Assembly (NCBI GenBank): GCA_944388145.1
Contig: CALXHQ010000009.1
Coordinates: 1-64,000 of the forward strand
Reading direction: 5' to 3'
Length of the DNA: 64,000 nucleotides
Source: an uncultured Gemmiger sp.
GTDB taxonomy: Bacteria > Bacillota > Clostridia > Oscillospirales > Ruminococcaceae
Made by a program: the position numbers and the translations under genes. The stretch's first letter is position 1. The number at the start of each line of letters is the position of its first letter. Of this stretch, positions 26,488 to 35,538 are shown piece by piece. Under the pieces are notes generated by a model. The model was not told the origin of the DNA, searched no databases, and saw only the letters and a list, made by a program, of their open reading frames with translations.

Positions 26488-26853
26488 TCACGCCCGCCGG
26501 ATCTTCTCCACCTGATAGCCCGCACCCGATACCGCCTGCTTGAATTCGTCATCGCTGACGGGGCGGTTGTAATACACCGTCGCCGTCCCGCTGTGCAGGC
26601 TGACCCTTGCGGCCACGCCGTCCAGCTCATTGAGGGCGTTGGAGACGCGGGTTACACAATTTTGGCAGTGCATGCCGGCAATCTTGATTTGGCATTTCCC
26701 AACCGGGCGGCGGAGGAACTTCCATTCCCGCTTTGCCTTGACCTGCGCGCCCCCGCCGCAGCAGCCGCCTTGTCCCTGAAAATGCTGCCGGGAACTCTTG
26801 AACGCGTAAACCAGTACCAGTGCAATCAGCGCCAGTATCAGCAAACTGACCAT
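26488..26853 (-). CDS. membrane-anchored heavy-metal-associated (HMA) protein
   Basis: A 121-aa protein with an N-terminal membrane helix (about 2-18), a Gly/Cys-rich stretch (GGCCGGG, about 29-35) and a C-terminal ferredoxin-like HMA domain (about 53-119) with metal-binding GMHCQNC. Likely a membrane-tethered copper chaperone or donor. Last gene of the operon with the nitroreductase and the flavodoxin-ferredoxin fusion; close to copA/copZ. Confidence 0.82.
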   Translation of the reverse strand: MVSLLILALIALVLVYAFKSSRQHFQGQGGCCGGGAQVKAKREWKFLRRPVGKCQIKIAGMHCQNCVTRVSNALNELDGVAARVSLHSGTATVYYNRPVSDDEFKQAVSGAGYQVEKIRRA

Positions 26854-26892
26854 AGAACACGCCTTCCATCCGGAACCTGATTTTCCGGCGGG

Positions 26893-27564
26893 TCACTCGC
26901 CCACAATTCGGATCGTGTGCTCAGACGCCGCCTCAAAATGGCATTTGACAATGCCCAGATCAATTTTTGTATACGGCCCCAGCCCGGCGACCCGCAAAAC
27001 CGGCTCGCCGTTTTCCAGGCTGATCTGGAACTTCTGCTGGTTCATGGCGATCGGCGCCAGGATCGCAGCCTCGGCCCCGCGCACAAACCAGGCGGGCACT
27101 TCGCCGCGGCACCGGACAAGCCGTTCCCGCGGTTTGTTTTTGTGCGCGGTCCCTTGCGTTGCGCCGTAGCCCACCGCGATCACCGCCACCAGCCGGTCCC
27201 CCTCCGCCAGCAGTTTGCGGACGGCTGATTTTTGAAAGGTCAGCACGGCCCAGCAGGTGTTCAGCCCCAGTTTCTGCGCTTCCAGGACAAACTTTTCGCC
27301 GTAGTAGCCGCAGTTTGTTTCCAGGTCCGGGGCCTTGGCGCCGGCCAGCACAAGGTAGTTGTTGACATTGCGGAAGCTCCCATAGTGTGCCAGCCTGGAG
27401 TCAAAGCCGGAGGGATCGTCATAGCGCAGCTGCATGTGCAGCCCGCTTTCGGCATTGTACCGTTCCACCAGCCGGTCGAGCTCCCGCCGCCGTTCCGGCT
27501 CGATTTTCCTGGGGGTATAGGCGCGGACGGAATGGCGCGCCCGGATCACCTGCATGATATCCAC
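26893..27564 (-). CDS. nitroreductase family protein
   Basis: A 223-aa FMN-dependent nitroreductase-fold protein. The N-terminal ARHSVRAYTPRKI motif binds FMN phosphate, and CGYYGEKFVLEAQKLGLNTCW is the usual central segment. Of the TM1586-like subgroup in length and C-terminal form. Lies 12 nt after the flavodoxin-ferredoxin gene, so the two may exchange electrons. Confidence 0.85.
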   Translation of the reverse strand: MDIMQVIRARHSVRAYTPRKIEPERRRELDRLVERYNAESGLHMQLRYDDPSGFDSRLAHYGSFRNVNNYLVLAGAKAPDLETNCGYYGEKFVLEAQKLGLNTCWAVLTFQKSAVRKLLAEGDRLVAVIAVGYGATQGTAHKNKPRERLVRCRGEVPAWFVRGAEAAILAPIAMNQQKFQISLENGEPVLRVAGLGPYTKIDLGIVKCHFEAASEHTIRIVGE

Positions 27565-27576
27565 AGACTTCTCTCC

Positions 27577-28338
27577 TTACAGGTACAGTTCGTTTTCCTT
27601 GTAGACCGAGCAGGCTTTTTTGATGGCCAGGGCGGCTGCGGACACCATGACGCTGTTCAGTTTGCGGGCATGCTGCGGGCAGATGGCCACGCAGCGCATG
27701 CAGGAGATGCACTTGCCGGCGTCGGTGGATTTGGGGTTGCTGACGGGGATAGCCTGCGCCGGGCATTTTTCGGCGCAAAGGCCGCAGCCGTTGCACTCCC
27801 TGTCCGCTTTGGGCACAAGGCCGGCGCCGCCCGCCTTTTTGTAGGGGCGGTTGCCGGGGATCTGGGGCGTGGTGCAGTCCGCCCCCTGGGCCTTGGCCAG
27901 GACCTGGCCGCCAAACGCCCGCAGCTGTTCCTGATCCTTGGCGTCCGGGCGGCCGGCGGCGTACTGATGCATGATGGAATGCTCCGCCACCGCCGCCACA
28001 CCGGCGATGACGCAGAAGCCCTGCTCCTTGGCTGCGTCGCTCAGTTCCAGCAGCGTGTCCTCATAGGCGCGGTTGCCGTAGACGCAGACCACCGCGCACT
28101 TGGCGCCGTTGCCCTGGATCTGCCGCAGCCGCTGGATGGCCAGCGCAGGCACCCGCCCGCCGAAGGAGGGCGCGGCGATCAGCGCCAGGTCCCCGGAAGC
28201 CAGCTGGACCTTGCCGCCGTCCAGCGCCGGGTCGGTGAGATCCACCGCCTGCACCTCCCCGTTCCAGGCCGAGGTGATGGCATCGGCCACCTTTTGGGTG
28301 CCACCGGTGGGGCTGAACACAATTGAAACGAAACGCAT
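27577..28338 (-). CDS. flavodoxin-like/2x[4Fe-4S] ferredoxin fusion
   Basis: A 253-aa electron carrier of the EFR1-like type. The N-terminal flavodoxin-like domain (about 1-150) has the FMN loop SPTGGTQKVA. The C-terminal bacterial ferredoxin domain (about 182-230) has two cluster motifs, CNGCGLCAEKCP and CISCMRCVAICP. It heads an operon with the nitroreductase and the HMA protein. A strong promoter lies upstream. Confidence 0.9.
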   Translation of the reverse strand: MRFVSIVFSPTGGTQKVADAITSAWNGEVQAVDLTDPALDGGKVQLASGDLALIAAPSFGGRVPALAIQRLRQIQGNGAKCAVVCVYGNRAYEDTLLELSDAAKEQGFCVIAGVAAVAEHSIMHQYAAGRPDAKDQEQLRAFGGQVLAKAQGADCTTPQIPGNRPYKKAGGAGLVPKADRECNGCGLCAEKCPAQAIPVSNPKSTDAGKCISCMRCVAICPQHARKLNSVMVSAAALAIKKACSVYKENELYL

Positions 28339-28380
28339 ACAGAAAGCCTTCTTTCCTGTAATATTTGGTTTTACACTGCA

Positions 28381-28408
28381 ATTATAGCACGCGTGGATGT
28401 CATGTCAA
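28381..28408 (-). promoter_or_regulatory. strong sigma-A promoter of flavodoxin-ferredoxin operon
   Basis: Minus-strand TTGACA (28403-28408), 16 nt, TATAAT (28381-28386), about 43 nt before the start. Confidence 0.75.
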
Positions 28409-28473
28409 GGATTACACCAAGCGTTCTTCCCCGGTATTCCGGGCGGAGGGCGCCGCCGCGGAATCGGGCAGTG

Positions 28474-28517
28474 GAAAAATGCGGCCATGCACGGCAAGCC
28501 GCCGCGCACAGCCGCAT
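28474..28517 (-). terminator. terminator of copper operon
   Basis: 17-nt arms 28479-28495 and 28501-28517 pair throughout with a few G-U pairs, followed on the minus strand by TTTTT. Confidence 0.85.
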
Positions 28518-28530
28518 AATTCCCGGATGG

Positions 28531-28746
28531 TCAGGCGGCTTCCACGCTGGTAAGGGTGAACCCCGCCTTCTCCACAGTGGCCTTCAGCTTGTCGTCCGCG
28601 ATGTCGCTGTTGAGGGTGACCTCAGCGGTGCCGGCCGCATGGTCCGCGGTGGCGCTTTCCACCTCGGGCAGGGCCTCCAGCAGCCTCTTCAGGCGGCCGG
28701 AGCAGCCGGCGCAGTGCATGCCTTCCACTTTCATCAACTTTTTCAT
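28531..28746 (-). CDS. copZ: copper chaperone CopZ-like (HMA)
   Basis: A 71-aa ferredoxin-like heavy-metal-binding protein. The metal-binding loop GMHCAGC (about 9-15) delivers Cu(I) to the P-type ATPase encoded just upstream. Length is typical for CopZ. It is the last gene of csoR-copA-copZ, followed by a strong terminator. Confidence 0.88.
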   Translation of the reverse strand: MKKLMKVEGMHCAGCSGRLKRLLEALPEVESATADHAAGTAEVTLNSDIADDKLKATVEKAGFTLTSVEAA

Positions 28747-28850
28747 AAGAATTCAATCCTCCTTGTCGTATGTCTGGTTTGTCTGGTTCCGTGGGCCGGC
28801 GCGGTGCGGCGGCCCCGGTCTATCGGCAGGCAGCCGGCGGCGTGCAGTGC

Positions 28851-31439
28851 TCACCGGATACCGTGCGGCACATATCCCACCTCTTCGACCGCCTTGGAAA
28901 GGGCGTCCTCCGAGGTATCGGGCAGCATGATGATGACGGCGGTCCCCGCCTTGGCATCGGCGGTGGCCTGCTCCACGCCGGGCACCGCTTCCAGCGCCTT
29001 TTTAACCGTGCGCTCGCAGTGTTCGCACATCATGCCCTCAATCTCCATCGTCTTTTGAACCGAGTTTTCGGCAAAAGCCGGGGTAGCCGGGGCAGTGGTG
29101 GGCTGGACCGGGCACTGGCCGGCGCAGGCCGCATTCTGGGGCGCGGTATCCTGGGGCAGGTCGGTGCGGGGCTTATGCTTGATCTTTTTGTCCTTCTTCG
29201 GGTTATGCATATTGAACAGGTTCAGCCGCAGCGCGTTGCAGACAACGCAGACGCTGCTCAGGCTCATGGCGGCGGCGCCGAACATCGGGTTCAGCGTCAG
29301 GCCCAGCGGCACAAAGACGCCGGCTGCCAGGGGGATGCCGATGCTGTTGTAGAAGAAGGCCCAGAACAGGTTCTGGTGGATATCCCGCAGCGTGGCGCGG
29401 CTCAGCCGGATGGCGGCGGGCACGTCGCTCAGGCGGCTCTTCATCAGCACCACATCGGCGGCGTCGATGGCCACATCGGTGCCTGCGCCGATGGCGATGC
29501 CGGTGTCGGCGCGGGTCAGGGCAGGGGCGTCGTTGATGCCGTCGCCCACCATGGCCACACGGCCCTCCCGCATCAGGCTGCGGATGACGCTCTCCTTGCC
29601 GTCGGGCAGCACCCCGGCAATGACCTCGTCCACACCGGCCTGCTTGCCGATGGCATTGGCTGTGCGCTCGTTGTCGCCGGTGAGCATGACAACCCGGATG
29701 CCCATATTCTGCAGTTCACGGACTGCCTGGGGGCTGTCCGGCTTGATGACGTCGGCCACCGCGATGATGCCGGCCAGCTTGCCGTCCCGGCAGAAGAACA
29801 GCGGGGTCTTGCCCTGGGCGGCCAGCTCCTCGGCCTGGGCGCGGGCCTCGGCCGGAACAGCCGTCCGGGTCTCGATAAACTTGAGGTTGCCGGTGCAGAG
29901 CTTGGCACCGTTCTGCTCGGCGGTCACGCCGTTGCCGGGCAGGGCCTGGAAGGCGGTAACCTCCTCCGGCTGCATTTTGCGCTCCTCGCCCGCCTGCATG
30001 ATGGCGCGGGCCAGCGGGTGCTCGCTCTTTTGCTCCAGGGCCAGGGCCAGGCGGAGAAGCTCCTCCTCGCCGGTGCCGGCGGCGGGCAGGATGTCGGTGA
30101 CCTTGGGTTCGCCGCTGGTGATGGTGCCGGTCTTGTCCAGCGCCACGATATCCACCTTACCGGCCTGTTCCAGCGAGGCAGCGGTCTTGAACAGAACGCC
30201 GTTCTTGGCGCCCATGCCGTTGCCCACCATGATGGCCACCGGCGTGGCCAGGCCAAGCGAGCAGGGGCAGCTGATGACCAGCACCGAGATGCCCCGTGCC
30301 AGCGAATAGCCGATGTCCCGGCCCAGCAGCAGCCAGACGACGGTGGTGACAGCCGCGATGGCGATGACGGTGGGCACAAAAACGCCGGAGACTTTATCGG
30401 CGATCTTGGCGATGGGGGCCTTGGTGGCCGCCGCATCGCTGACCATCTGGATGATCTGGGAAAGGGTGGTGTCCTCGCCCACGCGGGTGGCACGGCAGCG
30501 CAGGAAGCCGGACTGGTTGATCGTCGCCGCCGAGACGCTGTCCCCCTCGGCCTTATCCACCGGGATGCTCTCGCCGGTGAGGGCGGACTCGTTGACGGCG
30601 CTGTGGCCTTCCAGAATCACGCCGTCCACCGGGATGTTCTCGCCGGGGCGGACCACAAAGATATCGCCCTGCCGCACTGCATCGATGGAGACCTCGGTCT
30701 CCACGCCGTTTTTCAGGATGGTGGCGGTCTTGGGGGCCAGCTTCATCAGGCTCTTCAGCGCGTCGGTGGTGCGGCCCTTGGAGTAGGCCTCCAGCGTCTT
30801 GCCGATGGTGATCAGCGTCAGGATGGTGGCGGCGGACTCAAAGTACATCTCGTCCATATAGGTCATGGCCTGGGCCATATCCCCGCGCACAACGGCGTCC
30901 GCCATCAAAAACAGCATGACAGTGCTGTAGCCGAAGGCCGCCGTGGCGCCCATGGCCACCAGCGTGTCCATGTTGGGCGCCCGGTGGACAAGGCCCTTGA
31001 AGCCGCTGACAAAGAACTTCTGGTTGATGACCATGACGACGATGGTGTCCAGCATCTCGAACACCATCAGCGCCAGGTGGTTGTTGGCGAAAAACGGCGG
31101 CAGCGGCCATTTCCAGATCATCCAGCACATGATGTACATCAGCGGCAGCCAGAAGATGATGGAGGCGATGAGTCGGTGCACCATTTTGGGTGTCTCGGTA
31201 TCCTTGAGGTCATCGGCATCGGGCGCGGCCTCCCGCCGGGCGCCCTTTTCCGAAGCGCCGTAGCCCGCGGCCTCCACCGCCGCGATGACATCGGCCGGTG
31301 AAGCGCTGCCCTCGACGCTCATGGAGTTGGTCAGCAGGCTGACCGTGCAGGATGTAACCCCCGGCACCGCCGAGACGGCCTTTTCCACATGGGCGCTGCA
31401 GGCCGCGCAGCTCATGCCGGTGACATTGTACTGTTTCAT
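28851..31439 (-). CDS. copA: copper-exporting P1B-type ATPase CopA
   Basis: An 862-aa Cu(I) efflux ATPase. It has an N-terminal HMA domain (GMSCAAC, Cys11/Cys14), eight membrane helices with the CPC transport motif (ISCPCSLG), the TGES actuator loop, phosphorylation motif DKTGT, the SEHPLA HP signature and GDGINDAP. A second HMA domain sits unusually at the C-terminus (GMMCEHC, about the last 70 residues) after a Pro/Ala linker. The ATG at 31439 is preceded by GGGAGGGAA. Inducible through CsoR upstream. Confidence 0.95.
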   Translation of the reverse strand: MKQYNVTGMSCAACSAHVEKAVSAVPGVTSCTVSLLTNSMSVEGSASPADVIAAVEAAGYGASEKGARREAAPDADDLKDTETPKMVHRLIASIIFWLPLMYIMCWMIWKWPLPPFFANNHLALMVFEMLDTIVVMVINQKFFVSGFKGLVHRAPNMDTLVAMGATAAFGYSTVMLFLMADAVVRGDMAQAMTYMDEMYFESAATILTLITIGKTLEAYSKGRTTDALKSLMKLAPKTATILKNGVETEVSIDAVRQGDIFVVRPGENIPVDGVILEGHSAVNESALTGESIPVDKAEGDSVSAATINQSGFLRCRATRVGEDTTLSQIIQMVSDAAATKAPIAKIADKVSGVFVPTVIAIAAVTTVVWLLLGRDIGYSLARGISVLVISCPCSLGLATPVAIMVGNGMGAKNGVLFKTAASLEQAGKVDIVALDKTGTITSGEPKVTDILPAAGTGEEELLRLALALEQKSEHPLARAIMQAGEERKMQPEEVTAFQALPGNGVTAEQNGAKLCTGNLKFIETRTAVPAEARAQAEELAAQGKTPLFFCRDGKLAGIIAVADVIKPDSPQAVRELQNMGIRVVMLTGDNERTANAIGKQAGVDEVIAGVLPDGKESVIRSLMREGRVAMVGDGINDAPALTRADTGIAIGAGTDVAIDAADVVLMKSRLSDVPAAIRLSRATLRDIHQNLFWAFFYNSIGIPLAAGVFVPLGLTLNPMFGAAAMSLSSVCVVCNALRLNLFNMHNPKKDKKIKHKPRTDLPQDTAPQNAACAGQCPVQPTTAPATPAFAENSVQKTMEIEGMMCEHCERTVKKALEAVPGVEQATADAKAGTAVIIMLPDTSEDALSKAVEEVGYVPHGIR

Positions 31440-31460
31440 GGTGTGATTCCCTCCCATGCC

Positions 31461-31636
31461 AGGGCAACACCGCACAATTCCCGCCTAACGGCTTAAGCAC
31501 CGCTGCTGCGGCTGCGAAGCACAATCTGCGTTGCAAAAATGCTCGATCATACATCCAGTATGATCTGCGCTTTTTGCTTAGCATCTTGTACTTCTCGCTC
31601 GCCGCATCGGCACTTACAATTATGCGATGTCGCCCT
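31461..31636. mobile_element. 176-bp MITE-like element between csoR and copA
   Basis: Ends are near-perfect terminal inverted repeats (AGGGCAACACCGCACAATT at 31461 against the complement of the other end, AGGGCGACATCGCATAATT; 16 of 19 match). The interior is a long imperfect palindrome centred near 31556 (GATCATAC/GTATGATC flanked by GCAAAAA/TTTTTGC). There is no coding capacity and no clear target-site duplication. Non-autonomous miniature transposon by structure. Confidence 0.75.
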
Positions 31637-31659
31637 ATATAAATTGCCCTCAGGGGCGC

Positions 31660-31980
31660 TCACTTCATCAGCTTCTGCATTACGCGGAGCAGCTCGTCGA
31701 TGCTGGCATCGGCTGTGGCGGGGTCGCCCTCGCGGATGTCGTGGGCCACACAGGTGCGGATGTGATCGGACAGAAGCTCCTTGTTGAAGGCGTTCATTGC
31801 CGCCGTCACCGCCGCGCTCTGCACAAGGATGTCAGGGCAGTACACATTGCTCTCCACCATCTTGCGGATGCCTCGGATCTGCCCCTCGATGCGGTTCAGC
31901 CGGTTGATCAGGCTTTTGTACTCCTCCGGCGTGCGCTCCTTGGTGCGGTGGGTGCAGCAGCAGTTTGTTTCCTTTTCCAT
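31660..31980 (-). CDS. csoR: copper-sensing repressor CsoR
   Basis: A 106-aa DUF156/CsoR-family helical repressor that releases DNA on binding Cu(I). The metal ligands are present: Cys48 (VYCPD), His73 and Cys77 (DHIRTC). An extra Cys cluster CCC-x-H lies near the N-terminus (7-11). The ATG at 31980 (AGGAAA ribosome-binding site) is preferred over the ATG at 31998, which lacks one. First gene of the copper operon; two ATACCC-N5-GGGTAT operators precede it. Confidence 0.92.
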   Translation of the reverse strand: MEKETNCCCTHRTKERTPEEYKSLINRLNRIEGQIRGIRKMVESNVYCPDILVQSAAVTAAMNAFNKELLSDHIRTCVAHDIREGDPATADASIDELLRVMQKLMK

Positions 31981-32014
31981 GCGGTGTTTCCTTTCCATCG
32001 GGTTCCGTTGTCAT

Positions 32015-32064
32015 ATACCCCACTCGGGTATCTTTATCGTATACCCCCAATGGGTATTTGTCAA
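32015..32064 (-). promoter_or_regulatory. csoR promoter with twin CsoR-type operators
   Basis: Minus-strand TTGACA (32059-32064), 17 nt, TACGAT (32036-32041). Two dyads ATACCC-N5-GGGTAT lie at 32041-32057 (inside the spacer) and 32015-32031 (over the expected transcription start). This is the standard type of CsoR operator, and occupancy of either should block polymerase. Confidence 0.85.
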
Positions 32065-32179
32065 GTCCCCCCGGCAGATTTTTTGGTACGGCCGCGGTGC
32101 AGAGGGGCTCGCCGGGAAATCAGTGGAAATCTTTTCTTTCCCATGGTACAATGGTCGCATCTGACTGGAGGAGAAGTAC

Positions 32180-32629
32180 ATGGAGATCAGAAACTATCGG
32201 CCTGACGACTGCAAGGCCCTGACAGAATTGTTTTATCATACCGTGCATACGGTCAACGCCAGGGACTATACCGGGGCGCAGCTGGACGCGTGGGCGACCG
32301 GACAGGTGGACCTGAAAACATGGGACCGTTCCCTGCGGGAGCACGACAGCCTTGTCGCCGTCGAAAACGGGGTCATCGTAGGGTTTGGGGACATGGACAA
32401 AACCGGCTACCTGGACCGCCTGTATGTCCACGCGGACTATCAGGGGCAGGGCATCGCCACCGCGCTCTGCGACCGGCTGGAACAGGGCGCTGCGGGCACT
32501 GTCACGACGCATGCCTCCATCACCGCCAGGCCGTTTTTTGAAAAGCGGGGCTACCGGGTGGTCAAGGAACAGCAGGTGGAGCGGCAGGGAATCCTGCTGA
32601 CCAATTTTGTTATGAAGAAGGAGCGGTGA
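32180..32629 (+). CDS. GNAT-family N-acetyltransferase
   Basis: A 149-aa GCN5-related acetyltransferase. The acetyl-CoA site is LDRLYVHADYQGQGIATAL-like (motif A with QGQGIA, about 92-97), and RPFFEKRGYRV gives motif B. It resembles the YafP/ElaA-type small GNATs. A TGGTACAAT extended -10 and a GGAGGAGAAG ribosome-binding site precede the start. Substrate unknown. Confidence 0.88.
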   Translation: MEIRNYRPDDCKALTELFYHTVHTVNARDYTGAQLDAWATGQVDLKTWDRSLREHDSLVAVENGVIVGFGDMDKTGYLDRLYVHADYQGQGIATALCDRLEQGAAGTVTTHASITARPFFEKRGYRVVKEQQVERQGILLTNFVMKKER

Positions 32630-32785
32630 GCGCCTCCTATCCTCGCCCTGCCGGGCATCCGCGTTGTTGACGGGATTTCAGTTGATGAAGCCGGTGTCAT
32701 CCGCCGGAAAGGAAACGGCTCGGTCCCTGCATTTTCCGGCGGGACTCCGCGGAGCGATCCTCCGTTCATTTTTTCATTGCAAGTC

Positions 32786-32826
32786 GGGCGCGTTGCAGAA
32801 TCAGCCTCTGCAGCGCGCCCGCTTTT
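32786..32826 (+). terminator. terminator downstream of GNAT gene
   Basis: 14-bp arms 32786-32799 and 32807-32820 followed by GCTTTTTG. Otherwise nothing was recognised in the 290-nt gap 32630-32919. Confidence 0.8.
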
Positions 32827-32871
32827 TGTGCCCAAACGCTTCATTGGGCGGAATTCCGCACCCCGCCGCCA

Positions 32872-32899
32872 GTGACACCGCCGGGCCGCGCGGCATAAT
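32872..32899 (+). promoter_or_regulatory. promoter for SpoIID-like gene
   Basis: GTGACA (32872-32877), 16 nt, CATAAT (32894-32899), 20 nt before the start at 32920. Confidence 0.45.
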
Positions 32900-32919
32900 C
32901 TGGCACAGGAGGTGTTTTT

Positions 32920-35535
32920 ATGCCAAACGGAACCTTGCAGGTCTACGCCAGCATTGCGGGGCAGAGCGCCCCGCTGCCCGGCGTGACCGTTTTGATTTTT
33001 GACGAGGGCGGCAGCCAGCTTGCCCGGGTGGTGACCGGCCTCGACGGCGCTGCGTCGGAAGTGTCCCTGCCCGCCCCTGACCGGGCGCTGAGCCTGGACG
33101 AGGCCAACACCGCCGTGCGGCCCTATGCGGTCTGTACCCTGTCGGCCAGCTGCCCGGGCTGGCAGCCCCGGGAGATCACCGGGGTGCAGGTGTTTGACGG
33201 TCAGCAGACGGTGGCCCGGCTGGAGTTTCTGCCCGCCGATGCCGCGCTGGCGGCGGTGCGCCAGGCGCCGGTGGCAATCCCCGAACATGCGCTGTTTACC
33301 GGCAGCGGCGGCAGCGGGCGGGCGCCGGTCTCCGCCGCCGCCCCGTTGGTCCTGACCCAGGTGGTGCTGCCTCGGCGGATCACCGTTCATCTGGGCGCGC
33401 CGTCGGCCAACGCCCGCAACGTGACGGTGCCCTTCCAGGATTATATCGCCAACGTGGCCTCCAGCGAGGTGTACCCCACCTGGCCGGAGCAGGCACTGCG
33501 GGCCAATATCCTGGCGCAGATCAGCCTGGCGCTCAACCGCATCTACACCGAGTGGTACCCCAGCCGGGGATACAGCTTCAACATCACCGGGTCGCCCAGC
33601 TACGACCAGGCCTATGTGGAGGGGCGCACCGTCTTTGCGGTGATGGAACGGCTCACCGCCGAGCTGTTTTCCACCTTTGTGCGCCGCTCCAGCAACGCCG
33701 AACCCTATTTTACCGAGTACTGCGACGGCAAGCTGGTGACCTGCGCCGGCATGAAGCAATGGGGCACCGTGGACCGCGCCAACGAGGGGATGAGCGCACT
33801 GCAAATCCTGCGCTACTACTACGGCAGCCGGGTGCAGCTGGCCACCACCTCCAACCTGGCCGACATCCCCGAAAGTTACCCCGGCAGCCCGCTGCGCCGG
33901 GGCAGCAGCGGCACGGCAGTGTCCATTTTGCAAAAGCAGCTGTCCCGCATTGCCAAGGACTATCCGGCCTTTGGCAAACCGGCGCTGACCGGCGTCTTTG
34001 ATGACGCCACCGAGGCCAGCGTGCGGGCCTTCCAGAAGTACTTTTCCCTGACGGCGGACGGCGTGGTGGGCCGGGCCACCTGGTACAAGATCAGCTATAT
34101 CTACGTTTCGGTGAAGGACCTGGCCGAGCTGACCAGCGAGGGGGAGGACTTCGACGCGGTGGTATCCGCCGGGGCCTGGCCGGGGGTGGTGCTGCGGCAG
34201 GGCGCCACCGGCGTGCATGTGGAGCAGGTGCAGTTTTGGTTGTCTGGGCTGGCCCAGTTTGACAGCAGTATCCCCGCCATTGCGGTGGACGGCAGCTTTG
34301 GCCCCGCCACCCAGGCGGCGGTGACCGCCTTCCAGACACGGGAGGGCCTTGCCGCTGACGGCGTGGTAGGCCAGGCCACCTGGGAGGCCCTGTACGCCGC
34401 CTGGGTGCGGGCTTTCAGCGACGTGGGCGGCACCGCCTGGCCCGGCACTGTGCTGCGCCAGGGCGCCCGGGGCAACGATGTGCGCACGGTACAATTCTGG
34501 CTGCTGGTGGCGGCGGGCAACTATATCGGCTTGCCCAACCTTGCGGTGGACGGCAGCTTTGGCCCCGCCACGCTGGCCGCCGTGACGGCGTTCCAGGAAT
34601 TTTTCGGTCTTGCGGCGGACGGCGCGGTGGGCCGGGCCACCTGGCACAAATTGCAGGAGGTGGGCATCGCGGTGGCCAACGGCCTGGTGGACCCGGGTGT
34701 GGCGCCGGGCCAGTTTGTGACCACGCTGCGGCTGGGCAGCACCGGCACGCCGGTGCGGGCGGTGCAGTACTGGCTGCGGCTGCTGGCAAACTATTACCGG
34801 AATCAGCCCACCGTAGCGGTGGACGGGGTGTTTGGCCAGGCCACCCGCAGTGCGGTGCTGGCCTGGCAGGCCCGCAGCAGCCTGACCGCCGACGGCGTTG
34901 TGGGCCGCCTGACCTGGCAAAGCCTGTATGCCGCCGCCACCGCCCTGGCCCAAAGCGGCAGCCTGGCCACCGCCCGGGTGGCCCCCGCCCTGCCGGCCAC
35001 GCTGGCCCCAGGCGACACCGGCAGCGCAGTGCTGTGGCTGTCCCGCACAATCGGGTTCCTGGCCGCATGGCTGGACGGCATCCGCCCGCCGGAGGAGGAG
35101 AGCGCCGTCTTCGGCGACGGGCTGGAGGCCAGCGTGCGCAGTGCTCAGGCAGCCTTCCGCTTGCCGGAGACTGGCGTGGTGGACGCCGATGACTGGGCAG
35201 TGTTCAACGCGGCGGCGCTGGCGCTGCTGACCGCCACGCCGCCCACCGCCCGGCCGGAGCCGGACGGCGTATGGCCGGGGCACGCCCTGACCCGGGGCAG
35301 CGCCGGGCCGGCGGTATTGCAGGTGCAGCGCTGGCTGAACGCGCTGGCCGCCGTGTGGGCCACGGCCGGCTTTGTGCCCGAGACCGGCTACCTGGACGAG
35401 GCGACCGAGACGGCGTTGCAGAGCTTTCAGGTGAGGGCGGGGCTTGCACCGCTGGGCATTGTGGACGACGCCACCTGGACGGCGCTGCAGCAGGCCGCCG
35501 GCTGCACCGCCTGCACGGCGAATGAGGAGGGATGA
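32920..35535 (+). CDS. SpoIID-like protein with multiple peptidoglycan-binding modules
   Basis: An 871-aa cell-wall protein. A beta-rich N-terminal domain like a carboxypeptidase regulatory domain (about 1-105) is followed by a SpoIID-like region (about 155-310) with VPFQDYIANVASSEVYP and WPEQALRANILAQ. About six PG_binding_1 modules follow (about 318-395, 420-485, 505-570, 595-665, 680-755, 775-860), with repeated VDGSFGPAT, ADGVVG and ATW signatures. No signal peptide is visible, so export is unclear. The pair with the M15-like gene 3 nt downstream suggests joint wall or cortex remodelling. Confidence 0.85.
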   Translation: MPNGTLQVYASIAGQSAPLPGVTVLIFDEGGSQLARVVTGLDGAASEVSLPAPDRALSLDEANTAVRPYAVCTLSASCPGWQPREITGVQVFDGQQTVARLEFLPADAALAAVRQAPVAIPEHALFTGSGGSGRAPVSAAAPLVLTQVVLPRRITVHLGAPSANARNVTVPFQDYIANVASSEVYPTWPEQALRANILAQISLALNRIYTEWYPSRGYSFNITGSPSYDQAYVEGRTVFAVMERLTAELFSTFVRRSSNAEPYFTEYCDGKLVTCAGMKQWGTVDRANEGMSALQILRYYYGSRVQLATTSNLADIPESYPGSPLRRGSSGTAVSILQKQLSRIAKDYPAFGKPALTGVFDDATEASVRAFQKYFSLTADGVVGRATWYKISYIYVSVKDLAELTSEGEDFDAVVSAGAWPGVVLRQGATGVHVEQVQFWLSGLAQFDSSIPAIAVDGSFGPATQAAVTAFQTREGLAADGVVGQATWEALYAAWVRAFSDVGGTAWPGTVLRQGARGNDVRTVQFWLLVAAGNYIGLPNLAVDGSFGPATLAAVTAFQEFFGLAADGAVGRATWHKLQEVGIAVANGLVDPGVAPGQFVTTLRLGSTGTPVRAVQYWLRLLANYYRNQPTVAVDGVFGQATRSAVLAWQARSSLTADGVVGRLTWQSLYAAATALAQSGSLATARVAPALPATLAPGDTGSAVLWLSRTIGFLAAWLDGIRPPEEESAVFGDGLEASVRSAQAAFRLPETGVVDADDWAVFNAAALALLTATPPTARPEPDGVWPGHALTRGSAGPAVLQVQRWLNALAAVWATAGFVPETGYLDEATETALQSFQVRAGLAPLGIVDDATWTALQQAAGCTACTANEEG

Positions 35536-35538
35536 ACC

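Noticed and set aside
32015-32064. Possible short tandem repeat or CRISPR-like unit
   Set aside because: The two similar units are 17-bp palindromes placed exactly as CsoR operators; there are only two and no spacer series.
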